Of a DNA stretch of 64,000 nt, positions 36,652 to 44,111 are shown piece after piece. Numbering within the stretch: position 1 is the stretch's first letter; each line of letters starts with the position of its first letter. The position numbers and the translations under genes are program-made. Source of the DNA: Mycobacterium marinum (GTDB lineage: Bacteria > Actinomycetota > Actinomycetes > Mycobacteriales > Mycobacteriaceae). The notes beneath the pieces are model-generated. The model searched no databases. It saw nothing but the letters and a program-made list of their open reading frames with translations, and had not been told where the DNA came from. The DNA is taken from the NCBI RefSeq assembly GCF_003391395.1, contig NZ_CP024190.1, forward strand, positions 4,774,001 through 4,838,000, written 5' to 3'.

Positions 36652-37361
36652 GTGATTCCACGACTCTCGAGGAGCAACCGGAGCCTGCCGAGGTCGTTGA
36701 GCCCGAAGGCGAATCCGGCCAAGCAGGCGTGCCCGAGGCCCAGCCGCGCGACGAAGACCAAGACGAGACCGCGGACGAGACTCAGGACGAGACCCAGGAA
36801 GACGCCGACGCGGATCCCGAGGCGGGCGAAGACGACGCGCAAGCCAGCGACGGCGAGCAGGAGTCGCCCAAGCCAGCGCCCTCAAAGGTGCGGCTGGCGA
36901 TCGTGGTGGGGCTGGCCGCGGTGGTGGCCATGGCGGCGTTGGCGAGTTGGTTCGGGTTCCACGCCTACCAATCGCATCAGGCCGACCAACAGCGCAAGCT
37001 CTATGTTCAGGTCGCCAGACAGGGCGCGATCAACCTAACCACCATCGACTGGGAGCATGTCGACGCCGATATCGAGCGCATCCTCAACTCCGCCACCGGC
37101 ACTTTCTACGACGACTTCCAACGCCGATCCAAGCCGTTCATCCAGGTCGTTCAACATTTCCAGTCGAAATCCGTGGGAACGATCACCGCCGCCGCACTGG
37201 AGTCGGAGTCCGACGACGCGGCACAGGTCCTGGTGGCGGTGAGCGTCAAGACGACGACGGCCGGAGCGCCCGAACAACGGCCTCGTGCGTGGCGCATGCG
37301 CATCACCGTGCAGCAGGTCGGCGACGAGGCCAAGGTGGCCAATGTGGAGTTCGTGCCGTAA
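36618..37361 (+). CDS. Mce-associated membrane protein (Mam)
   Basis: A 247-residue protein with an extremely acidic N-terminal 80 residues (ED-rich repeats), one transmembrane helix (about residues 93-115) and a C-terminal Mam domain (QVARQGAINLTTIDWEHVDA, DIERILNSATGTFYDDFQ, KSVGTITAAALESE). It is the last gene of the mce operon; GAGGAG precedes its ATG inside mceF. Mam proteins stabilise Mce complexes. It has the same architecture as the protein at 21619-22344 but the two are divergent in sequence. Confidence 0.9.
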   Translation: MADDVAAPEEVSDSTTLEEQPEPAEVVEPEGESGQAGVPEAQPRDEDQDETADETQDETQEDADADPEAGEDDAQASDGEQESPKPAPSKVRLAIVVGLAAVVAMAALASWFGFHAYQSHQADQQRKLYVQVARQGAINLTTIDWEHVDADIERILNSATGTFYDDFQRRSKPFIQVVQHFQSKSVGTITAAALESESDDAAQVLVAVSVKTTTAGAPEQRPRAWRMRITVQQVGDEAKVANVEFVP

Positions 37362-37403
37362 CCCGCTCAACGGGTGCGGCTCCGTCAGGGTGATGCCGCG
37401 AAG

Positions 37404-38219
37404 CTAGTGCATGCCCGAGGGGCGAACCGGCTGCACCCCGGTTAGCGCTGGCCCGAGGAAGCGCGCCGCCAACGCCATGAACGCCTCCGGATCGCCGGTG
37501 GCTTCGAACAATCGAGTGGCCGGCGGCGCATCGTGCGGGCGCAGTATGTCCCGCTCGGTCAGCACCCGCAGGACCTCCTTGGCGGTCTCCTCGGCGCTGG
37601 AGACCAGCGTGACGTTGTCCCCCATCACCAGTTGTATCAACCCGGACAGCAACGGATAGTGCGTGCAGCCGAGTACCAGGGTGTCGACCCCGGAGCGCTG
37701 TAGCGGCTCCAGATAGCCCTCCGCCAATCCCAGCACCTGACGACCGCTCGTCACGCCCCGCTCGACGAAATCGACGAACCGTGGGCAAGCCACCGCCGTG
37801 ATCTCGGTGTCGCGCGCGGCGGCAAACGCATCCTGGTAGGCGTGCGAGGTGATGGTCGCGCGGGTGCCGATCACCCCGATGCGACCGTTGCGGGTGGTGG
37901 CCACTGCGCGGCGTACCGCCGGCAGGATCACTTCGACGACGGGCACGTCGTATCGCTCCCGGGCATCGCGCAGACACGCTGCCGATGCCGTGTTACAGGC
38001 AATCACCAGCGCCTTGACGCCCCGGCCGACCAGGTCGTCACCGATGGCCAGCGCATGTGCGCGAACCTCGGGGATGGTCAGCGGACCGTACGGGCCGTTG
38101 CCGGTATCGCCCACGTAGACGATGTCTTCGTCGGGCAGTTGGTCGATGATGGCCCGTGCGACCGTCAGTCCGCCGACGCCGGAATCAAAGATTCCGACGG
38201 GCGCCAGCGGCGAGCTCAT
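37404..38219 (-). CDS. murI: MurI, glutamate racemase
   Basis: A 271-residue racemase that makes D-glutamate for peptidoglycan. Both catalytic cysteines are seen in VIACNTASAAC and LGCTHYPLL, and the N-terminal FDSGVGGLTVARAI and DTGNGPYGP motifs are intact. It overlaps the rhomboid gene by 4 nt (ATGA). In M. tuberculosis it lies in a long co-directional run from Rv1332 to Rv1341; here it is cut off upstream by the ESX module and downstream by the mce block, so this essential gene may depend on a promoter near the cysM remnant. Confidence 0.95.
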   Translation of the reverse strand: MSSPLAPVGIFDSGVGGLTVARAIIDQLPDEDIVYVGDTGNGPYGPLTIPEVRAHALAIGDDLVGRGVKALVIACNTASAACLRDARERYDVPVVEVILPAVRRAVATTRNGRIGVIGTRATITSHAYQDAFAAARDTEITAVACPRFVDFVERGVTSGRQVLGLAEGYLEPLQRSGVDTLVLGCTHYPLLSGLIQLVMGDNVTLVSSAEETAKEVLRVLTERDILRPHDAPPATRLFEATGDPEAFMALAARFLGPALTGVQPVRPSGMH

Positions 38220-38926
38220 GTTTTCGGGCTTGACGGCCGTTCACCGGCCTTTTTCAGCTCCCGAGCCTTGCGTTCCGGAGCGGACAAGAAATACGCCGCC
38301 ACGACGCCGGCGAGCGCACCGCACAGATGGCCCTGCCAGGAGACGCCACCGCACACTCCCAGCCGCGGCAACGCGCCGAGCAGGATGCCGCCGTAGAAGA
38401 ACAACACCGCCAGACCGATGATGATGTCCCACACCTTGCGGACGAACAATCCGAAGACCAACAGAAAAGCCAGCCAGCCGAAGATCAGACCCGAGGCACC
38501 GATGTGATCGGTGGGCCCGCAGCTGCTGCCGACGTTGCCGATCAGCCAAGTGCCAAACCCGCCGAGGATCCACACGATCGCGGTGGCCCAGACGAACCGG
38601 GCCAACCCGGCCAGCGTCATCAGAAAACCCAGCACCAGCAGCGGAACCGTGTTGGCCATCAGGTGCGCCCAGTTGGCGTGCAGCAGCGGCGCGAAGATGA
38701 TCCCCCAGAGGCCATCGGTTTGCAGCGGTCTGATGCCGTTGAGGTCCAGGGAATGCCGAGTCAGCTGGTCGATCAATTCAACGAGATACAGCAGTGCGAC
38801 AAAAGTCAGAATTGTCGCTCCGCCGGTCACCCAGCGCGGCCGCTCCTCGGGCTGCGTCGCTGGCGTGCGCGGATGTCTAGCCATACGCGCCGCTCCTCCT
38901 CGTCGCTTTGTGCCCTTGCAGAGCAT
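38216..38926 (-). CDS. Rhomboid-family intramembrane serine protease (Rv1337-like)
   Basis: A 236-residue polytopic protein with about six or seven helices. Rhomboid features are HANWAHLMANTVPLLVLG (HxxxN-type motif), the nucleophile in HIGASGLIFGWLAF (GxSG), and the catalytic histidine in SWQGHLCGALAGVVAAY. I start it at ATG 38926 (MLCKGTKRRGG), which gives nearly the length of Rv1337; ATG 38884 is the alternative. The frame continues upstream into the 3' remnant of cysM, giving an accidental fusion frame that should not be annotated as one 437-residue protein. Confidence 0.88.
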   Translation of the reverse strand: MLCKGTKRRGGAARMARHPRTPATQPEERPRWVTGGATILTFVALLYLVELIDQLTRHSLDLNGIRPLQTDGLWGIIFAPLLHANWAHLMANTVPLLVLGFLMTLAGLARFVWATAIVWILGGFGTWLIGNVGSSCGPTDHIGASGLIFGWLAFLLVFGLFVRKVWDIIIGLAVLFFYGGILLGALPRLGVCGGVSWQGHLCGALAGVVAAYFLSAPERKARELKKAGERPSSPKT

Positions 38927-39150
38927 TCCGGCCTCATCCAGGCTACCTGCATAGACCCAGGTGGACAGATACTCCCACCCACCGTCGGAGACCACGAAGG
39001 CAATGTCAGCGCGCTCGCCGTCGGTGACCGCGGTTACCGCGGCCTCGGCACCGACCGAGTAACGCGCGGTCAGTACATCGGGTTGTACAGTTCCGGCACG
39101 AATCCTCGCGGCATTGAGCTGAGGACACCGACCCGCAGCTGACCCGGCTC
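38927..39150 (-). pseudogene. cysM: cysM 3' remnant
   Basis: Two frames on the minus strand preserve the end of CysM (the O-phosphoserine sulfhydrylase of the CysO pathway): GFVPELYN in one frame, then, after a shift at about 39078, DVLTARYSVGAEAAV and DGERADIAFVVSDGGWEYLS with YAGSLDEA. Compared with M. tuberculosis CysM as I recall it, about 35-40 residues are missing between these last two blocks and the final residues are replaced by the rhomboid start. With the 5' remnant at 41253-41321 this shows a split, decayed gene. Confidence 0.8.
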
Positions 39151-39406
39151 CATCCTCCGGATGTATAGCGGCAGGTAAGACGGAACAAGCATCGCAGGCT
39201 GGTACCGCCGCCCGACGATAAGGCGCAGGGCCGTGGACCCCGAGGTTGAGACAGACCACGAGGGGTTCGCTGAACTCGACGCTTCGGGAGCAGTCGTTTC
39301 CTGTGTCAGCCTCATAGGTGCATCGCTTCCTCGGCGGTCGCAGTCGCGGGATCAGCGGATCGGCCTGAATAGCCCCTCCAGGTGGCCTCGTTTTAAACTC
39401 CCGCGA

Positions 39407-39706
39407 GTGGGAACGGATAGAACTACAGGTCGTACTGATCAGCTGGGGGTTACGGCCAGTCAACGGCGAGGTCTTGGCGCTCAACTCACCCGCGGAGCAG
39501 CGCCGCCGGCACCAGGCCATCCATTCCAAGCCACGACGGCGGCGGTGAGTGGGATCGACTCAGCGATCGGAGCTACCGCGACGGCTTTAGCAACCCGAAC
39601 TCAGGCTACGGCTGCTGCGGTTGCCGCAGCGGCCGCACGCTATGCCAACCAAGAGGCCAGCGCCGCAGACGAGATGGCCGCCGTGGCCCAGCTGAAGGTG
39701 GTGTAG
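39407..39706 (+). CDS. ESX-type secretion partner protein (EspC/WXG100-like, YxxxE signal)
   Basis: A 99-residue alpha-helical protein. After QLGVTASQRRGLGAQLTRG comes an alanine-rich amphipathic helix (SAIGATATALATRTQATAAA) and near the C-terminus YANQE, the YxxxD/E general type VII secretion signal, followed by more helix. No WxG motif is present, as expected for the signal-bearing partner of an ESX heterodimer. The start is the GTG at 39407; the upstream open frame runs through cysM remnant sequence. Its stop abuts the ATG of the WxG-type protein. It somewhat resembles the Rv0025/Rv0027 small proteins by recall. Confidence 0.65.
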   Translation: MGTDRTTGRTDQLGVTASQRRGLGAQLTRGAAPPAPGHPFQATTAAVSGIDSAIGATATALATRTQATAAAVAAAAARYANQEASAADEMAAVAQLKVV

Positions 39707-40717
39707 ATGCCGGCCACCCTGTCGCAAATCCGGGCATGGAGCACCGAACACCTCATCGATTCAGCCGGCTACTGGACCAAAACCGCCGACCAATGGGAAG
39801 ACACATTCTTCCAAATACGAAACCAGTCTTATGCCCTTGACTGGGACGGCGCCGGGGGTGCCGCGCTACGGGAACGTACTAGTGCCGACCTGCCGCTTGT
39901 CAGCGCGAAAGCCGACGTGCTGCGTCAGGCAGCCGGGATCGCACGCGATGGCGCCAGCGGCATCAGTGCAGCTCAACGACGAGTACTCTATGCCATCGAG
40001 GACGCCCAGAACGTAGGATTCACTGTCGGAGAAGACTTGTCAGTCACCGACACACGTTCGAGTGGGACGGCCGCAGAGCAGGTCGCTCGACATGCTCAGG
40101 CACAAGCTTTCGCCGGGGATATCCGCTTGCGCGCAGAACAGCTCGACGCGGCAGAGGTCAAGGTTGCAGGCCAACTTTCCGCCACTAGGGCTGGTCTCAG
40201 TGGCATCGGCTTCGCCGAGAATCCGATCTTCAATCCTGTTGCGCACGCTCCGGCCAATCGCATCGGAATCCAGCCAGTCGACTTCAAACAAGACAGCGGC
40301 GCCCCGCCGCCGTTCGCGCCGTGGGACACCGCTGATGAAACACCGCCCCCGGGCAAAGGGCCCTTCAACCGAATGCTGCTGCCCAGCAGCACGCCGCCGC
40401 TTGAGCCCGATGATCCGCTCAACGACGCCCTGCGCCGGATTACCAACAGTCCGGCCCGACCGGCGGGACCACTCACCCAAGATCAGATCAAAGCCCTAGT
40501 CGATGCAGAAGTAAACGACAAGCTCAGCCAGGCCGAAAAGTTCTCGTTGCGCACACTGCTGTCAAAAACATTTGAGGGGTGCGGTGCAGGTGGCATCGCC
40601 GCCGGAGTCGGGGGGCTTATCACCGGCCCTCTGGAGCCCCTCGACATCGCGGGTGGGTGTGCGGCCGGCGCGATCGGTGATGGCGGCAAGTACCTGTTCG
40701 AGTACGGAGGCAAGTAG
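39707..40717 (+). CDS. WxG-domain ESX substrate, probable polymorphic effector/toxin
   Basis: A 336-residue protein. Residues 1 to about 160 form a long helical WXG-like domain (LSQIRAWSTEHLIDSAGYW, the turn LDWDGAGG with WDG, EDAQNVGFTVGEDLSVTD). The middle, about 175-245, is a proline-rich linker (APPPFAPWD, ETPPPGKGP). The last 80 residues are a separate domain (LVDAEVNDKLSQAEKFSLR followed by a glycine/alanine-rich hydrophobic stretch with GGIAAGVGG and GGCAAGAIGDGG). This is the layout of LXG/WXG polymorphic toxins. It follows its YxxxE partner directly and precedes a four-helix membrane protein. The N-terminal part resembles Rv0026-type proteins by recall; the C-terminal domain I do not recognise. 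Confidence 0.65.
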   Translation: MPATLSQIRAWSTEHLIDSAGYWTKTADQWEDTFFQIRNQSYALDWDGAGGAALRERTSADLPLVSAKADVLRQAAGIARDGASGISAAQRRVLYAIEDAQNVGFTVGEDLSVTDTRSSGTAAEQVARHAQAQAFAGDIRLRAEQLDAAEVKVAGQLSATRAGLSGIGFAENPIFNPVAHAPANRIGIQPVDFKQDSGAPPPFAPWDTADETPPPGKGPFNRMLLPSSTPPLEPDDPLNDALRRITNSPARPAGPLTQDQIKALVDAEVNDKLSQAEKFSLRTLLSKTFEGCGAGGIAAGVGGLITGPLEPLDIAGGCAAGAIGDGGKYLFEYGGK

Positions 40718-40721
40718 TCAT

Positions 40722-41141
40722 ATGCCCACAAAACCGCCGGTTCGAGCACGGGTTGCACGCCTGCTGGCTTTGGCGTTAGTCGCGGTCGGGGCAGGGATGT
40801 TCGCCAATGCCTTCGATACCCCTGATCTCGCGGCGCTGCTGTTGCCGGGCGGACTCATCGCGGCCGCAATGTTGATACTGATATTCATCCGAATTCGCTA
40901 CGGCGCTATCCCGCCAAGCCTCGGTCTAAGTTCTAAGCAGGTCGCGCTGTTCATGGGTGTGTGCACCGTTGTGTTCATTGGGCTCGGCTGTGTGGGGATC
41001 GCGGCCCTAGTAAGTGAGCCCGCGACACCTCAAACGGTGCTTGTCACACTATTCTTTTTTGGTATCGCCACTGCCAGCCTCATCTACGCACGGCAAGAAC
41101 TTCATCGGACGACAGCGGCGCCCGATCCCCGCGACGGTTGA
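40722..41141 (+). CDS. Four-helix membrane protein, candidate immunity protein
   Basis: A 139-residue integral membrane protein with four predicted helices (about residues 10-30, 33-58, 70-95 and 102-120) and a short hydrophilic tail. It starts 4 bp after the WxG-protein stop (ATG 40722), so the three genes form an operon. Small polytopic membrane proteins in this position commonly protect the producer against membrane-acting toxins; its position and the hydrophobic C-terminal domain of its neighbour suggest that role. No family is recognised, and it could instead be an unrelated membrane protein. Confidence 0.6.
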   Translation: MPTKPPVRARVARLLALALVAVGAGMFANAFDTPDLAALLLPGGLIAAAMLILIFIRIRYGAIPPSLGLSSKQVALFMGVCTVVFIGLGCVGIAALVSEPATPQTVLVTLFFFGIATASLIYARQELHRTTAAPDPRDG

Positions 41142-41252
41142 TTCCGTCATAGACAACTGGCGCCGCCGGTAGCGCGTCCGGGCATCCCACGGTGCGATCT
41201 TGGTGCTAGGCCCCTAACCGCACCTGTGGTGGTCCGGCTGGCCGTCCCACAG

Positions 41253-41321
41253 CTACGACAATCGCGGCAGACCAACCAGCGGCGTGTTGCCCAGGGCACA
41301 CAGCAACGAGTCGTATCGCAC
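41253..41321 (-). pseudogene. cysM: cysM 5' remnant
   Basis: Directly downstream of cysO on the minus strand, GTG 41321 opens RYDSLLCALGNTPLVGLPRLS, matching the N-terminus of CysM including the LGNTPLV substrate-loop region, then hits TAG at 41253-41255. Weak similarity (LWDGQPDHHRC) continues for a few codons and stops. The rest of the gene is about 2.1 kb away at 38927-39150, beyond the ESX module. Confidence 0.85.
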
Positions 41322-41334
41322 CGTGGTCTGCGAC

Positions 41335-41607
41335 TCATCCGCCCGCCACGGCCGGCAGGATGGTGACCGTGTCACCGTCGGCGATCGCGGTGTCCAAGCC
41401 GCCGGAGAACCGCACGTCCTCGTCATTGACGTAGATGTTCACGAACCGGTGCAACTTGCCGTTGTCGATCAGCCGCTCAGCGATACCCGAGTAGTTCGCT
41501 TCGAGGTCGTCGATGACCGCCCCCAGGGTGTCACCGCTGGCCGTGACGCGCTTTTGGCCACCGGTCTGCGGTCGCAGGATGGTCGGGATGGACACGGTGA
41601 CGCTCAT
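41335..41607 (-). CDS. cysO: CysO, sulfur carrier protein
   Basis: A 90-residue ubiquitin-fold (ThiS/MoaD) protein ending in the AVAGG diglycine that is thiocarboxylated. In the known pathway CysO-COSH donates sulfur to O-phosphoserine on CysM, giving CysO-cysteine, which Mec then cleaves. The sequence includes TLGAVIDDLEANYSG and FVNIYVNDEDVRF and looks fully functional. The gene follows mec by 21 bp. Its normal next gene, cysM, is destroyed, so its acceptor enzyme is missing at this locus. Confidence 0.95.
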   Translation of the reverse strand: MSVTVSIPTILRPQTGGQKRVTASGDTLGAVIDDLEANYSGIAERLIDNGKLHRFVNIYVNDEDVRFSGGLDTAIADGDTVTILPAVAGG

Positions 41608-41628
41608 GACGGCCTCTCCAGGGACAGT

Positions 41629-42042
41629 TCAGTACCGCTCGACGACATTGACGGGTTCTTCGGTCACAGCACCAGCGATGATCCGATAGCTGCGCAATTC
41701 ATCGCGGTCGGGATCGCGCGTGCAGACCAGAACATAATGCGCCTCCGGCTCGGCGGCCAGATCGATATCAGTGCGGCTCGGGTAGGCGTCGGTGGCCGTA
41801 TGCGAGTGGTAGATCACAACCGGCACCTCGCCGGCGCCTTCCATCTCTTGCCACACCGCAAGCTGTTCGCCCGAGTCGAAACGGTAGAAGGTCGGCGAGC
41901 GCTCGGCGTTGGTCATCGGAATGTGCCGGTGGGGACGGTCGGATCCCTGCGGCCCGGCCAGCACTCCGCACGCCTCGTCGGGATGATCGCGGCGCGCATG
42001 GGCGAGGATCGCATCGACCAGGTCGGCACGGACCACCAACAC
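41629..42042 (-). CDS. mec: Mec, CysO-cysteine metalloprotease (JAMM)
   Basis: A 137-residue JAMM/MPN+ zinc peptidase that releases cysteine from CysO-cysteine. The motif is intact: the glutamate in DHPDEACGV, HSHTATDAYPSRTD (H-x-H-x7-S-x2-D). It is most like Rv1334 throughout. I use GTG 42042 (VLVVRADL), 1 nt after the upstream peptidase stop; an in-frame ATG at 42090 would add 16 residues and overlap the peptidase gene. Gene order aosR-P1 peptidase-mec-cysO matches M. tuberculosis. Confidence 0.92.
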   Translation of the reverse strand: MLVVRADLVDAILAHARRDHPDEACGVLAGPQGSDRPHRHIPMTNAERSPTFYRFDSGEQLAVWQEMEGAGEVPVVIYHSHTATDAYPSRTDIDLAAEPEAHYVLVCTRDPDRDELRSYRIIAGAVTEEPVNVVERY

Positions 42043-42043
42043 C

Positions 42044-43132
42044 TCAGCGGCTTTCTGTTCCCGATGTTTGCAACGCTCCGGGCAACACATCGCGGTAGCT
42101 CGGTATTCCGGCAACGGACTCCGCGGCAATCACACCGACCAGCACCGCCTGGGCCAGGCAATCAGCCGCGGCGGCCCCCACCGCGGTGAGAAGCCCGGTC
42201 TCGGGAGACAACGCGGCGGGAATGGCGGGATCATGGGGTACCTGCACCGCACCGGTGGCCAGCGCGAAAACGGTGTCCCCGTCCAACGGTGTGTGCGCGG
42301 GACGAATCGTGCGGGCCAACCCGTCCTGGGCGGCGATCGCCACCCGCTGGCAACCCGCCGGACTCAGCGCGGCATCCGTGGCGACCACCGCAATGGTGGT
42401 GTTCAGCGGCCGATCTTGGGGCGCGTTTTGCGGATCCAGCGGAGAAGGCAGCCGGGCGAGCTCATCGAGCTGATCGGCCGGTGGCCGGGTGAGACCGAAC
42501 TCGCCGGAAAGTTCCGCCATCCACGGCAGGCCGGTGGCCGGATCCACGACATTGCCGACGGAGTTCACCACCACCACGGCACCGACTGTCACACCGGAGG
42601 GCAGCTTGACCGACGCGGTCCCCACGCCACCTTTGAGGACGCCGGCGCGCGCCCCCACGCCCGCGCCAACTGTCCCGACCGCCAGCGACGCAGTGGCGCC
42701 CGGGTCCTGATCGCTGACCGCAGCGGCACAGGCCAAGTAGCCGAATTCGGCGGTGGGACGCTGCCCCCACCCGCCGACGGGCAGATCGAAAATTACTGCG
42801 CCCGGAACGATCGGCACCACACCGGTGCCCATCGCCACACCGCGCTGATGTTCCTCCAGCCAGCGCATGACACCGTCAGCGGCCGCCAGACCGTAGGCGC
42901 TGCCACCTGCCAATAGCACCGCGTCCACGAAGCGCACGCTGTTGACCGGGTCCAGTAGATCGGTCTCACGGGTTCCGGGCGCGCCACCGCGACAGTCGAC
43001 CGCACCGACAGTGCCGGGCGGCGCCAGCACCACCGTGACACCCGATGCCCAACCGGCGCCGAGGGACGCGTCCGGATCCAGCCTTTGGTAATGCCCGACG
43101 CGGATGCCCCCGATGTCGGTGATGGAGCTCAT
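42044..43132 (-). CDS. P1/S58-family N-terminal-nucleophile peptidase (Rv1333-like)
   Basis: A 362-residue DmpA/P1-type hydrolase of the ornithine-acetyltransferase-like fold. Family landmarks are ITDIGGIRVGHYQ, GAVDCRGGAPGTRETDLL, VDAVLLAGGSAYGLAAADGV, VLKGGVGTASVKL, VVVNSVGNVVDP and the N-terminal-nucleophile region DRPLNTTIAVVATDA. Relatives are self-processing aminopeptidases. The ATG at 43132 overlaps the aosR stop by 4 nt, which supports this start over the longer frame. It is the conserved neighbour of mec, but a role in the CysO pathway is not established. Confidence 0.9.
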   Translation of the reverse strand: MSSITDIGGIRVGHYQRLDPDASLGAGWASGVTVVLAPPGTVGAVDCRGGAPGTRETDLLDPVNSVRFVDAVLLAGGSAYGLAAADGVMRWLEEHQRGVAMGTGVVPIVPGAVIFDLPVGGWGQRPTAEFGYLACAAAVSDQDPGATASLAVGTVGAGVGARAGVLKGGVGTASVKLPSGVTVGAVVVVNSVGNVVDPATGLPWMAELSGEFGLTRPPADQLDELARLPSPLDPQNAPQDRPLNTTIAVVATDAALSPAGCQRVAIAAQDGLARTIRPAHTPLDGDTVFALATGAVQVPHDPAIPAALSPETGLLTAVGAAAADCLAQAVLVGVIAAESVAGIPSYRDVLPGALQTSGTESR

Positions 43133-43716
43133 CCAGCCGACTTCCCCATCAGGACCAGCACCAGATATTCCTGCAAAACGGTCAGCCACTGATAGACGTC
43201 GTAGTGGGCGACCAGCGGATGGTCGGCGGGCAAGCGCTCGGGTCCGCGGGGGCCAACTTCAAGCAGGACTCCCAGCGTCAAGCGCAGGTCGTTGACCGCG
43301 GCGACCCAGGCATTGGCGCCGTCTTCCGTCAGCTCGAAGCGGCCCCCCTTCTCCGGAACCGTGTCCAACAGCTGCTGCGCGGTAGCGCGTTTGGCGTCGA
43401 TGATGTCGGGCTCATGCAAGCTGCGCAACGCGGCATTGAGTGTCTCGGAGCTGTCGAGGGTCATTGGGTCGGTCTCGCCGGGTTTGTAGAAATCCGGCAG
43501 CAGCCGGCGCAGCGTCGGATCGCCCGGGCGCTGCGCATGGCCGGTCCGGATGCCGGTGATCTCCTCGAGTTCATCCGACGGCGCGGTGGATTCACGCTCA
43601 TCCAACAAGCCGATCATCGCGCCGACCAAGTTTTTGAGCAGGGTCGCTTCGTGCGGAGCTAAGGACGACCGAAACCGAGGACCGTTGCGGGTTTCAACGC
43701 GCTTCCATTTGCGCAC
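43129..43716 (-). CDS. aosR: AosR (DUF2017), redox-responsive regulator of the mec-cysO-cysM genes
   Basis: A 195-residue homologue of Rv1332. In M. tuberculosis this protein, AosR, senses oxidative stress, interacts with SigH and raises expression of the mec-cysO-cysM genes. The sequence (KRVETRNGPRFRSSLAPHEA, LKNLVGAMIGLLDERES, RRLLPDFYKPGETDP) is intact. It heads the leftward operon aosR-peptidase-mec-cysO, and its downstream target cysM is a pseudogene here. Confidence 0.9.
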   Translation of the reverse strand: MRKWKRVETRNGPRFRSSLAPHEATLLKNLVGAMIGLLDERESTAPSDELEEITGIRTGHAQRPGDPTLRRLLPDFYKPGETDPMTLDSSETLNAALRSLHEPDIIDAKRATAQQLLDTVPEKGGRFELTEDGANAWVAAVNDLRLTLGVLLEVGPRGPERLPADHPLVAHYDVYQWLTVLQEYLVLVLMGKSAG

Positions 43717-43740
43717 AGTGGATCCGGATACCCTCGAATC

Positions 43741-44046
43741 TCACCGGTCCTGCTGCATCGTCGCCCACAAACCGGCGGCGTGCAGTTTGGACACGTCGAC
43801 TTCCATGGCCTCTCGGCTACCCGCTGACACCACAGCCCTACCTTCGTTGTGTACCTGCAACATCAATTTGGTGGCATGCGGTTCGCTGTAACCGAACAAC
43901 TTTTGGAACACATAGGTCACATATGTCATCAGGTTGACCGGATCGTCCCACACGATTGTCACCCACGGGCTAGCCGTGGCGTCTCTCGACGCGGACTCCT
44001 GCTGCCCGACCGAGCCGGGCTTAGCAGGAGCTGAGGCTACAACCAT
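43741..44046 (-). CDS. clpS: ClpS, adaptor of the ClpCP protease
   Basis: A 101-residue N-end-rule adaptor that hands substrates to ClpC1P1P2. It has the substrate-pocket motif VWDDPVNLMTYVTYVFQKLF, the histidine in EPHATKLMLQVHNEG and the C-terminal ATMQQDR. I start it at ATG 44046 (MVVASAPAKP); the open frame further upstream lies across pncB1 on the other strand and is a shadow. It lies 24 bp upstream of aosR, and the two may be co-transcribed. Confidence 0.93.
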   Translation of the reverse strand: MVVASAPAKPGSVGQQESASRDATASPWVTIVWDDPVNLMTYVTYVFQKLFGYSEPHATKLMLQVHNEGRAVVSAGSREAMEVDVSKLHAAGLWATMQQDR

Positions 44047-44111
44047 AGCCCTAGGATAGCGAGCCCCTCCCGTGGATACCGACTCCCCAACCGAACCGAT
44101 ACGGTGGCGGT

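Noticed and set aside
38216..39529. 437-codon frame fusing an unknown N-terminus to the rhomboid protease
   Set aside because: The N-terminal half is read through the cysM 3' remnant and flanking DNA; the rhomboid starts at about 38926.
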